In this document: one piece after another, positions 25,301 through 35,400 of the stretch
Layout of the letters: each line of letters begins with the position of its first letter
Numbering within the stretch: position 1 is the stretch's first letter
From: Mesostigma viride
Lineage: Eukaryota; Streptophyta; Mesostigmatophyceae; Mesostigmatales; Mesostigmataceae
Direction: 5' to 3'
Assembly: GCA_009746045.1 (NCBI GenBank)
Contig: RPFO01002108.1
Coordinates: 16,001 to 80,000, forward strand
Length of the DNA: 64,000 bases
The notes under the pieces: generated by a model
Told to the model about the DNA's origin: nothing
Databases searched by the model: none
The model's input: the letters and a program-made list of their open reading frames with translations, nothing else
Position numbers and translations under genes: made by a program

Positions 25301-28300
25301 GACAGGCAGACAACAGATCGCGGCTACCAACAAAAACCACACAAAGAAACATCGCCAGCCACGTACATGCAACGTCGAATTCAGATACTGCTTCCCCCGC
25401 TTGAGCATGAGCTTGAGGTCCTTCTTTTCCCCCAGCAGCGCGGCCACCTCCGCCAGGTCATACTGGACGTCGGCATAGCTGCGGTCGCCCTTGGTGCCCA
25501 CCACCTGGGTAAGGTTTGGGGTTTAGGTGTAACAGATGAGTGAACAAGGGGAATGAGGGCATCGAGCAGATGGTGACAGGAAGTTAGCACATGATGGTCT
25601 GAGTAAGAGAGGTTGCAAAAATATATCAACTACAGTCATTACCGCGTTAAGTTGCATTTCTAAAGGTTGCGTTACCGCGTTAAGTTGCGACGCCGAAGTT
25701 TGGGCAGCGACCGCAACTTAAGCATCGGTGCCATCGCAACTTAACGCGGTAATGACTCGATTTGTAGGTGTCAGGCCATTTTTGGCCGCGCAGGAGGCCA
25801 CTTTTTGCCGTCCGGACCCGCTATGTGGCTTTAAAAAATACGCAAGCTCCCCTGGCGGCTGGCGCACAGACGGACTTCCCCGCCTGAAAAGCGCGAATCT
25901 GCGCGAATGCAACCTTGCGATTCCAATTACTGATTTGCAGCCTGCGGACTGCGGTACATCAGTAGCATGCAGGGCGCCGCACATGACCGCACTTTTGTGG
26001 TATCAGTAATTCTGACAGGCCGGGTACTCACGCCGACTGTGTGGCGGCTTGCTGGCTGCACCTGGCGGGGCTCGGGCACCTGTCAGTGTATTGCGGCAGC
26101 CGGCCCGCCTTTCTCACAAAAATTGAAAAGATTCCTGGTATGGAAAAACAGGAAAATGGACCTTAGACTTTGGGTCGCTAATAGACTTTGGGTCGCTTTG
26201 ATCATGCTGCAGCTGGATCGGGCTTGACGAGAGCTGTAAAATGCCGTATAGAAGTCCGTGAGAGGAGGAGGGGGTGGGATGCTAGCCTAATTCTACCGTT
26301 AAGTTGCGTTACCGCGTTAAGTTGCGACGCCGAATTTCAGGCGTCGATCGCAACTTAACGCGGTAATGACTGTACACATATACTACTATGGGAATAAGGA
26401 CTGCATAAGACATTACTTTCGTTCGTATGCTACTTCAAAATTTAAAAATTGAGCCTTTCTTTGGATCTGATCCCACTCCACTCATCAATTCATGCCCACT
26501 CAATAGCCATCCATTCACGCCCACGCTAAGCCCATCCAGGTGTTCTTTCCTTCCAGTAGCGATGTGGTTGCCATAGTAAATTCGCTCACGAAGCCACCGA
26601 GAGAGTATCAAATCTTTAGTTGCCTTCCCAGGGTCCCCAGCAAAGTGATTTTTCTGGCAGTGCAACTGCTTATCCTCAAACGAAGGCAAGCGCCAAGCGG
26701 GCAGTAGTTATACTGTGACTAGCCACTACAACAACTTCTCAACATTATTACAACATAACCATTTTAAATTTGCTTTTCTACGTCCATTTTTACAAGGTTC
26801 ATTTTATCAATCGTGATGAGTCGACCGCTCACCTCGCGCACGGCGAACGTGCAGAGCTTCTCGTCAAATTTGTTGTTGCGTGTGTCCTTGTACAGCGTGC
26901 ACACGAGTGAGATGGTCTGCTCCCACACGGCCTCCCCCTCGACCACATTGGCCACCTTGGTGAGTGCCACGCGGGGGCCTCGCTTCCAGCTCACCAGCAG
27001 CGCGTTGGTCTTCGGCAGCACCGAGTAGATGCGGTGGACCGCCACGTCAAACTGGGGGAAGCGGGCCGGGAGGGAAAGGATAGAAGGGGAAGAAAAGGAG
27101 GCAAAGAAAGGATTTGGAACTCAAATAAGACATGTGCAATCATACAGGAAGGCAGGGAAGGGAAGGAATACTGCATTCGGCAGATATGCAGGGGAAGCTG
27201 GGTGATGGTCAGGAAAGAGGGGGGGGGGGGGGGGGATGCGGACAAGATCAACAGCGGGCAAAGTAAACATAGGCAGAAAAATAGACTCGGGGGGGGGGGG
27301 GGGGGAGGACTCATGACTGGAAAACAATTGAAGAAAAGGATGCTGCAGTGGCCAACATATAGGGCTACTAGCGAGAGACAGCCACAGTGTGGCGAAAATT
27401 GGCCAGGCATGCTGAGGACAGAGAGGAAGGGATAGAGAAAAGAAGTGCAACGACACAGGAAGAAGAACGTGAATAACTAGCAATCCCCATGGTGATACGT
27501 ATTGGGGCCAGAGGTTAGCCATCAAGACAGACCTTCACTTTACATGAGGTGGATTAATCCAACGTAGATGTCACCAATGGCAAACAGTGAATGTTAACAT
27601 CTTAATCATATTATTAGCAGTGAGTAACTAGGTAGTTTTTTATGTCCGGAGTACTTTACTTCTAGGGCACTGCAACTGCCGAGCTAAATGCTAATTGTGA
27701 CACCAGCAGCCCCTTACTTTCATGCGAAAGTCTGTCATTAAATAGCCCAGAATGATAGATAAATACCACAGAACATAACACCTGGAATGCTTGTCGGCAC
27801 TACGATGTGTGATCCAAACTGCCGAAGGACATCCATATCGCCAACGCTGATATGGAAAAGCCTGACATCCAGCTGGAATGTGCATATCATAGACTAGATC
27901 ATCTCACCGAGCTTGCACGAAACAACGGCTTCTCGTGTACTTGACGGTTACAGTTGAGAGTTTTCAAACGCTAAATCACAAGCTCTTTACAGGCATATCA
28001 ACAGAGTGGAGACTGAGAGGGTCCAGAACGCAGATGGAGGGGGTCTTAGAGGCGATGACGGGAAGACGACAGAATCGAGGAGATACGGAGGACTACATAT
28101 GAAAATAACAGTAGTGGGAAGGGGCTGTCCGAAAAGCAGGGATTGGCAGTGCGGTCTTCGGGAAAGGGCAAGAAAGGAAGCATCTTCATCTCACTTTCGC
28201 AACGGCTTGACGCTTGGGGGACTAGAAAACCGATGAGCAACAAATGCCAAGCACCTGGCGATCCATGGCGACATCAATCCCGCCAGGTCACAACGTACCT

Positions 28301-28352
28301 GAAATTTATAAGGCTTTCGCCCAGCGGCGACACGTTGCACTTTTTTGAGCAT
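14869..28352 (-). CDS. NT-C2 domain coiled-coil protein (EEIG1/EHBP1-type N-terminus), 14 exons
   Basis: Exons, minus strand: 28352-28299, 27051-26833, 25504-25367, 24507-23908, 22801-22664, 22254-21994, 21383-21273, 20697-20648, 19575-19469, 18848-18811, 17683-17574, 17011-16960, 15966-15853, 14904-14869. All junctions are GT-AG, the phases agree and the total is 2028 nt (675 residues plus TAG). Residues ~14-140 form a C2-like domain of the NT-C2 family: KPYKFQFDVAVHRIY, VSWKRGPRV, then AVWEQTISLVCTLYKD and VQYDLAEVAALLG. This domain usually binds membranes or links cargo to cytoskeleton in animal EHBP1 and plant PMI1-type proteins. Residues ~140-310 are acidic, Ser/Gly-rich and probably disordered. 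Residues ~310-664 are heptad-rich coiled coil (for example KAHAE..., LEEQYRADLE). The short basic C-terminus is AKLTTKKR. The start is the first ATG after an in-frame stop. A role in organelle or vesicle positioning is inference. Confidence 0.88.
15338..15495 (-). mobile_element. SINE copy in intron 13 of the NT-C2 gene
   Basis: Read on the minus strand it matches the SINE at 7448-7620, including CATATGCCCCTTCTCAGGGA and the stem-loop region, and ends in a TTAATTAATT tail. GCGGCCAGA at 15322-15330 and 15496-15504 is a possible target-site duplication. This copy is more diverged than the other two. Confidence 0.6.
15741..15778 (-). repeat. Echo of the 3' part of NT-C2 exon 13
   Basis: This intronic stretch shares GCGAGCAGCAC and a following CCTCTCCT with the exon sequence at 15868-15900, about 125 bp away. 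It is decayed and not in a usable reading frame. Confidence 0.45.
16200..16343. repeat. AT-rich block and (ATT)n microsatellite
   Basis: About 80 bp of A/T-only sequence is followed by roughly 20 ATT units (16281-16343). It lies in intron 12 of the NT-C2 gene. Confidence 0.9.
18230..18656. repeat. 71-bp tandem repeat, six units
   Basis: Units start at 18230, 18301, 18372, 18443, 18514 and 18585, with only a few substitutions and one extra C in the last. The period is not a multiple of three, so all three frames stay open through it and produce false ORFs. It lies in intron 10 of the NT-C2 gene. Confidence 0.95.
19149..19345 (-). repeat. Two echoes of the 3' end and donor of NT-C2 exon 9
   Basis: The plus-strand text CCTCACCCAGGTCGGCGCAG continuing to CCAGCTCCTC (19293-19341) mirrors the real exon end CCTCACCGAGGTCCGCACGG...CCAGCTCCTC (19463-19513). 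A shorter third copy is at 19152-19178. Spacings are about 140 and 170 bp. The nearer echo keeps the GT donor (CTCAC on this strand). Confidence 0.6.
21116..21225 (-). repeat. Echoes of the 3' end of NT-C2 exon 7
   Basis: 21124-21145 (CCCCATGCCTGCCTCGAGCA) copies the exon end at 21273-21294 (CCCCATGCCCGCCTCGAGCA). A shorter piece, CCCCACCTCGAGC, is at 21208-21220. The nearer copies lie in the intron directly downstream of the exon. Confidence 0.6.
23345..23790. repeat. ~10-bp minisatellite array
   Basis: Mixed units of the types CATTCATCTAG, TACTCATCTAG and CATTCACCTAG repeat more than 40 times, with higher-order blocks of about 110 bp. It lies in intron 4 of the NT-C2 gene, about 120 bp downstream of exon 4. 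There is no unique spacer, so it is not a CRISPR. Confidence 0.9.
25631..26374. mobile_element. Tc1/mariner-like non-autonomous element with TA target site
   Basis: Both ends read inward as CAGTCATTACCGCGTTAAG... for at least 23 bp (25633-25655 and 26350-26372), and both are flanked by TA. Each end is also part of a larger imperfect hairpin (25633-25757 and 26296-26372) with extra inverted copies of the same motif. The 740-bp unit has no transposase; the largest ORF (25728-26009) is unrecognised. It lies in intron 2 of the NT-C2 gene. Confidence 0.7.
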
Positions 28353-29377
28353 TTGCCAGCAGTTCCTTACACTCGATGTGACTCGGAAGCCTTGTCACCT
28401 CTTGCAGTTATTTGAATTGTGCCTCTGTAACTACACAAACACGCATATACGCAACTTCATTTGGAACGGATACAAATTTCCGTCCTTCGACACGCTGGCG
28501 GTCTTGGCATTACCATCCAGATGCCTATGCTGTACGAAGCTCGGAACGACTAGACGCTGACTCCAAAGCCTTGCGTGCCGAACCCAGGCTAAATGCGCCC
28601 CAACGGTTGGCCTGGTGAAGCAATGGCGGTCATGTCGCCCGGGGACAGGTGTATCTTGTCTGCACAATCGACAGCGCACAACCGCGTCTTTGTCGCGCCC
28701 CTGTGTACCTCGATCCGGACTCAGGTGTCAGCTCCTAACCGATTGAATAAGAGATTAGTTGGGGCGATTGGGTAATTAGATAGGGTGGACACTTTTCACT
28801 CGGTCACTCCTCACTCCTCAGGTGGCAGGTTCCTATCCGGCTGTGGCTTGGCGCTTCCCAGGCAGATCGCAGTTGTTGCCCGTACCTTTTGACCAGGTTG
28901 ATGGCCAACAGTCATAATTTGATCTGCAACGGCAACGGCCTGACTTGCATCGGAGCTGTACAGCAGTGTATTGTCTGTACTCGCCACGTGTGGCCTTGCG
29001 ATGCGCCGCAAAATTTAAAACGCGACGGCATGCCACGTTTCGAAACACCAAAGTTTTCTACTCGCCAAACCTGATTTGAAAAAACATGCTAGCAAGTAGA
29101 AAAGGTATCAAGTGGCGACAAGTGGCGAGTTTGTGCTTTGTTCCGGACATTGCTAGGCTGGCGCGTGCAGACCACGGCGGCGCGGCGCAAAAAAATATTA
29201 TTGATTATTGGCGGGCTGCCATAAGTGCCAGTTTTTTACTAAGATTGCAGTTGCGCATACGCCAGCACAACATGCCGACACGAGAACACGAGTGACGCCA
29301 GTCCCGCCCCGATGAACGTCGCCTCACGTGAGTTATAAAACGGACTTCCAACAGCGGGCCGGCATTGCCTCCCAACG
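28353..29377. promoter_or_regulatory. Shared intergenic region between divergent NT-C2 and PRPP synthetase genes
   Basis: About 1.0 kb separates the two divergent starts, so both promoters and 5' UTRs must lie here unless there are unseen upstream non-coding exons. No TATA box is obvious at a sensible distance from either ATG. I see no other gene in it. Confidence 0.5.
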
Positions 29378-29428
29378 TTGGGAGCGCACGGCTGCGTGAG
29401 CCAGCTCGTCCTTAACCAGGCCCCGACA

Positions 29429-32400
29429 ATGCAGCCAAGTCGCATGGCTGCGCTTGTCCGAATCGGGCGGCAGTTGGGTGGCCAAGCTGCTCGCCATCAC
29501 TCGGCCTTCGAGGTGAATGCCTTGAAAGCAGGCGGCTCACATGGAAAGGCGGCAGTGCGAAACGTAAACGTACATTCGAGCCACCATTCAGCTGAAAATG
29601 AATTGTACAAGGTCGGTGGAGTCCGACGACACTTTGCAGCGGCCACACAGCTTCACAAAGCGCAGACGGGGGATAATGCCGGTCAGGACGGCGAGCCGGG
29701 TTGGATGGTAGGTTGCCGTCAAACTGCGATGCCGTTCCGCACTCTTCCTGTTCCCAAGCGCTCAAAAATCGTATTGGGGTTCGGGGGTTCACTTTTTATA
29801 TCTTCTGCTTCAATTGATGTTCATAATCTCCACAGAGCAGGCCACGATTCGCTGTGCCGCTTCATCCTGCCTACGTGTCCTACCGCAGTTGTTAGAATTT
29901 TTACGCTGCACAAGGAAGGTCACGCTTGGCGCTGACGGATATGGATTCAACACATCAAACTGGCCTGCAGTTGTCCGTCCTTGTCCTCACAATTCTTGTT
30001 GATGTGGGAACGCAATTATGAACGCCATTGTCTGTACGCTTGGTGGTGCGTACTTCCTCGTGGTCCGTACTCCCCTGCGCAGCGCGGGCTGGGCCTAAAG
30101 ACGCTTGTTCTGGCATCCGCGGCCGCCATTGCCGGGATCGGCTCGTCCGTGGCCATGGCGGACGCCCACCCGAAGGATCAAGCGAAGGGGCCGAGCGTTG
30201 AGAAGGAGAAGCCAAAGGGGGGCACGCCTGAGGAGCCGGTTAAAGTGACCAGGTAACTAAGATGGCCAGGCCGGTTCAAATGACCAGGAGAGTGATATGG
30301 CCAGGCCCCCTAAAGTGACGAGGTAACTGGAATGGCCTGGCCAGTTAAAGTGACCAGGTAGGGGAAATGGCCAGGTGCGGCCCTCTCATGAGGGGTTGCC
30401 ACCTGGCACATCTTGGTCTCCTACAGGCTAGCAGATACTTCTGGGGATGGGCGGGCGATGCGCCCGTGCGGTGGGTGGTGAGGGGGGTGGGAGATGCCCC
30501 TGTGTGGTGGGTGGTGAGGGAGGTGGGAGATGGGTCATGATCACGTGTGTGTGGGGGGCCAATATCAACAGGAAGTTTGTCTTGTTGGGCAAGATACAGG
30601 GGGTCGCACTTATCACTGTTCTCTTTGCCCGTGCACCATCCGTGGCAGTGGTGTGGGGGGGCGGGGGTCGGGGGGCCAGGGGGGTGGGGGTGGGGGGGTG
30701 GGGGGTGGGGGTGGGGGTGGGGGGTGGGGGGTGGGGGGTGGGGGGTGGGGGGTGGGGGGGTGGGGGTGGGGGGTGGGGGTGGGGGGGTGGGGGGTGGGGG
30801 GGTGGGGGGTGGGGGGGTGGGGGGTGGGGGGGTGGGGGGTGGGGGGTGGGGGGTGGGGGGGTGGGGTGGGGGGGGGGGGGTGGGGTGGGTGGGGGGTGGG
30901 GTGGGTGGGGTGGGGGGTGGGGGGATGGGGGGTGCGGGGATGGGGGGTGGGGGGGTGGGGGTGGGGGGTGGGGGGGTGGGGGATGGGGGGTGGGGGGGGG
31001 GGTGGGGGGGTGGGGGGTGGGGGGGTGGGGGGTGGGGGGGGGGTGGGGGGGTGGGGGGTGGGGGGGTGGGGGGGTGGGGGGGTGGGGGGTGGGGGGTGGG
31101 GGGTGGGGGGTGGGGGGGTGGGGGGGTGGGGGGTGGGGGGTGGGGGGTGGGGGGTGGGGGTGGGGGGTGGGGTTGGGGGGTGGGGGAGTTGGGGGTTGGG
31201 GGTTGGGGGGTTGGGGGTTGGGGGGTGGGGGGGTGGGGGGTGGGGGGGGTGGGGGCGGGGGGTGGGGGTACAAAGCCCTTGACTGAATATCTATGCTTTG
31301 ACTGAGTATACGTTATGATGTCTGCATATTCGTGCAGATATCATTGCCAGGGTCATACCTGCAACGAATACCCCATCTTCCAACGAATAAGAGCAACAGG
31401 CCCACATCCTAAACGGCCTCGTCTACAATTTTATTCATGATGATCCTGGCGCCATATTTACCCCTGTTGTCTCACTGGCTCGTAGGTGCATCGTTGAGTC
31501 AAACTAACTGAACAAATTAGAACCATGTCTTTCAGATCATCGTAAAAAATGGTATCATGTCATCCACCCATTTGTGCTCTCCTTGAATATGAATTTATTT
31601 GCTTTTCACCGGCTCGCATGCTCTTGCCTTTGCCTTGATTTTGCCGTGCTTTCCCCTTCGCCTTGCCCTTGCCTTCCCCCTCGCCTTGCCCTTGCCTCCC
31701 CCCTTCCCTTGCTTGGCTCCATCCCTCGCAGGCTCATCCGTGAGTTATTCGAGGAGCCACTTCTGTTCCCTGGCACCGCCAACGTGCCTCTGGCCAAGGG
31801 CATCGCAGAAGCGCTCAACATGCACCTCAGCCGCATCAGCGTGCGTGCCTGCGGGGCGGCTTAAACTTTATTTCATTCATGCTGTGTGCAGTGTCGCTTA
31901 TTCCACCTCAGTCCGATCAGTGTGCATAACTTTGTGTCCTTAGTCTTTTCAGTGTCTTGTCCTTGTTTTTTCCCCCTGTCCTTGTGCGGGGCACCTGAGC
32001 CGGATGATTGTGTCTGCCTCGGGGGCAAGTCTATCGAGCGCTGCTCAAGTGCTTTTGAAGGTCCCACGGGGTACCTTTGAGCGTAGCCGGTTAATTGTGT
32101 GCTCCCATCTCGCACGTACCTAATAAATGACAAAGGGCAGCACTCAGTTTATTAATGACAGCATCAGCCTACATTATGTTCCCTAATAATACCAACAGAA
32201 GTCACCACCTGGGTCATGGTCATAATGCTCCTGCTGCGGTCCTCTCTTCCTATAAATTTCCCATCTCTTACTATGAATCCCCCCATGTCTCACTTCTAAT
32301 CCTCCCATCTCTCACTTCAAATCCTCCCATCTCTTACAAAAAATCCTCCTATCTCTTGTTATTATAAATCCTCCCATTCCTCACCATACCTCTTTCCGCT

Positions 32401-35400
32401 GTCACTGACATATGCATACAAGTCAGTGGGTTGCGGCCTCCGCATATTTCGTGCTTATCTTACGATCATCTAAAGTGGTAATCCAGTCTAGTGAACATGT
32501 ACGAGCGCATAGCTTGTCAACGAACATGTGCAAGCACATATTTTGTTGTGAAAAAGTTGTCACGTGCGTGCAGGGCATTCGCTTTGCGGATGGTGGGAAG
32601 AATGTTTCTAATGCCACGTACGAGTGGATATCATATCTGACTATCTTTCTCACCTGCAATCACCATGCAGGTGGTCCGCTTTGCGGATGGGGAGAAGCAC
32701 ATCTCGCTGTTGGACAGCGTGCGCGGGCGGGACTGCTTCGTCATCCAGGTGCATACTTTGCCATTGCCAGCGTGTGGGACAATGTTTGGTGCTATTACAT
32801 GTCGGACATCGTGTTGCCCAAGCGTGGCTGCTCGGTCACAAGTCCTTACTTTTGTCTTTCTTATGCTAGCGGTCGTATGACGAGGATAGCAGGTAGAGAC
32901 AAGGAAAAGAGCGCCTTTCGTCGCCAGGCTTTCGCCCGTGCCTAGCTTTATGCTCCTCTCTTGGGGTGAGCCCATTGGTCATGTGTAGACAATCCAACCC
33001 CGTCTGTTGTGCATCGGTATCACACATGCAAGAAAAAGCTGATGTATCATTGAAACTTATTGCAAGGCTGAGTGAGCTGTCTCAGAGACATGAAAGTTAC
33101 ATTTAAGTCGTGGCATTTCGGCCTTCCTCCCGGGCACCCGTTTTCGACAACAGCTCCAGCATGCTGATGCTCAAGACATGGTGACGTCTCACGTCTGGTT
33201 CGCTTGCGTTTGCCTCTGTGGGTTTGCTCTTTTGCGCCAGCCCACCAGCCCGCCTGTGAATGAAAGCATAATGGAGCTGTTCCTGATCGTCTCGACCATG
33301 AGGAGAGCGTCCGGTGAGTGTTGGCCTAGTCAACTGCTAGCATCCGTGCTCCTGGTCCGATGTTACTGATCCAATCGCTGGTTCAGATTCCTTTTATTGT
33401 GTGTGTCTATAGGGATACATTTAGTCATCCATGTGTTCTACAACAATGTGGTAGGCCAAGGTATTACAACTGTGAACATCAGCAGCGATCCTTGTCCTTA
33501 CCGTGTCTCTGCTCATCCACCTTGCACTCGGTAGTTTCTTTTGCGAACGACTCGTTTGCGAGCAATTCTACGTGGGTACCAAAACCCACAAGGCTCTGGG
33601 ACGCTTTCTTTGACTCGTTCATCAAACTTGTAAGTTTGACTCTGTTTTAAATTGCCCTGGGTTCTAGCCTGGTTTACTATCTGTATTATCGCCTTCCACC
33701 TCGCTCTGCTCTTTCTCCCTGTTGCAAGCAGCTCTTATCATCTCACTTTGAGGTGCAGAAATGTCTCACGACCATGCTGGTCTCTTGATGGTTACACAAG
33801 CAATAACTCGACGGCTGTTGCTTGTGGGTGAGCAAAGGGAAGGAAAGGTGGAAGAGAGGGGCCAGCGTGGCTGAAATGCCTGCTGCCCCCTACCACCGCA
33901 TCATGATTTACTGCTATGATTTTCGATTTCTTCCCCCTTTCCCTGCATGCGATACACGACACGATTGGAACGGATGCCCGCCTGCCACATGCCAGCCAAG
34001 TCCATCACCGCGGTCATCCCCTACTACGGTTACGCGCGCCAGGACCGCAAGAGCAAGGTGGGTGGGCGAGGCACTTGATGGTGGAGATAGCTGTGCTCGC
34101 TGCCCGTGCAGCTTGCCATGTTCAGCGGAGATTAGCGAGCGGTGCGGCCCTCCTTCCTTTCTTTCCTTGCTCTACAGCTTGACTTGTTCAAGGGACAACA
34201 GCGATAACAAGGTGAGGCAATCTTTGGCGAAAATTGCTTGGCTAAGGTCCTTGACCCTTCTCTGTCATAGTCCTTTTGACGTTTAGCTTGTAAATTTCCT
34301 TTTTGTCATTTTTTTTCTTTACCGATTATGAGGTGTGCACTACTAGGTTGTATGCTTTGTTTGTCTTTCAAGGAGCCCATACCTCATGGCCCTTCACACA
34401 ACGAATCTGTTTTATGGTGAACGCCGCTCCTGCGCACACCCACCACCCACTTGGGTCGTGTCAACACAATCTATTTCCACAAATGGGCTTTTTGTCTTAT
34501 TTTTTTTCCTCCAAAGCCCCCAAGCCGCCTGTGCCCATCTTTGTGGCCGACGTGTTCTGAGCTGTGTGACCATTAGATGTATACTAAATTGTTATATTTG
34601 ACTTTCTGATCGGTTGTCACTCCTCACCTTGGTGGTCATCCCACCAGCCGCGCGTACCCATCTCGGCGGCCGACGTGGCATACCTGCTGGAGGCGGTGGG
34701 CGTGGACCGCGTCATCAGCGTGGACCTGCACTGCGGGCAGATCCAGGTGGGCACATAGTAGTGGCTGCATACTGTACGTACATCGTACATAATAAGCGTA
34801 CATGGTACATAGTATACGTACATCATACAAACCGCAATACAGGCACATTGTTGCCGTCTAGTGTTCACTGTGCGCAATCGTTGCCTTCTCATACGGAAAT
34901 CGTACAAACCGCACGACAGGGTTTTTAAAATCAAAAGTACTTCTATCTATTATAGCTTGGGTGACGTTACTATTTGTGACTGCTAATAGTGTTGCTGCTC
35001 GTGCCTGAAATCTCATTGACCCTGCATGTGCGATGTTGTGAACATGGTTTTCACGTCGCTGGTGTGGTGTTGATGGGGCTGGCAATCCCGTTAGCATCTG
35101 CCACCCGGTCACAACAAGCGAAGCCGAATGGAAAGTACTGCTGTTCAATCTGTGGCATGCCGCAATCAAAGCTTACCACAATAACAATTCATTGCCCACC
35201 CTTTTGTCCGTGCAGCACTTATCTCACTGGTATGTCAGTGCCGCACTCGTACGTCCGTTCCACGCGTATCTCACGCGTTTGCCCCCCCCTGCAGGGTTTC
35301 TTCAGCCCAAAGACCCCCGTGGACAACCTGTTTGGCAGCGTGGTGGCCTACCCCTACTTCCACAAGCTGAAAGGTGCGTTCAGCAGTAGTACGCGATTCA

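Noticed and set aside
29812-29935. Continuation of PRPP synthetase exon 1 past 29707
   Set aside because: The open frame runs on, but joining the GTAGGT donor at 29708 to the acceptor at 30082 is the only option that keeps the frame into the conserved core.
30447-31305. Long Gly/Trp-rich and His/Pro-rich ORFs on both strands
   Set aside because: They are translations of a G-rich simple repeat inside an intron; all frames are open for the same reason.
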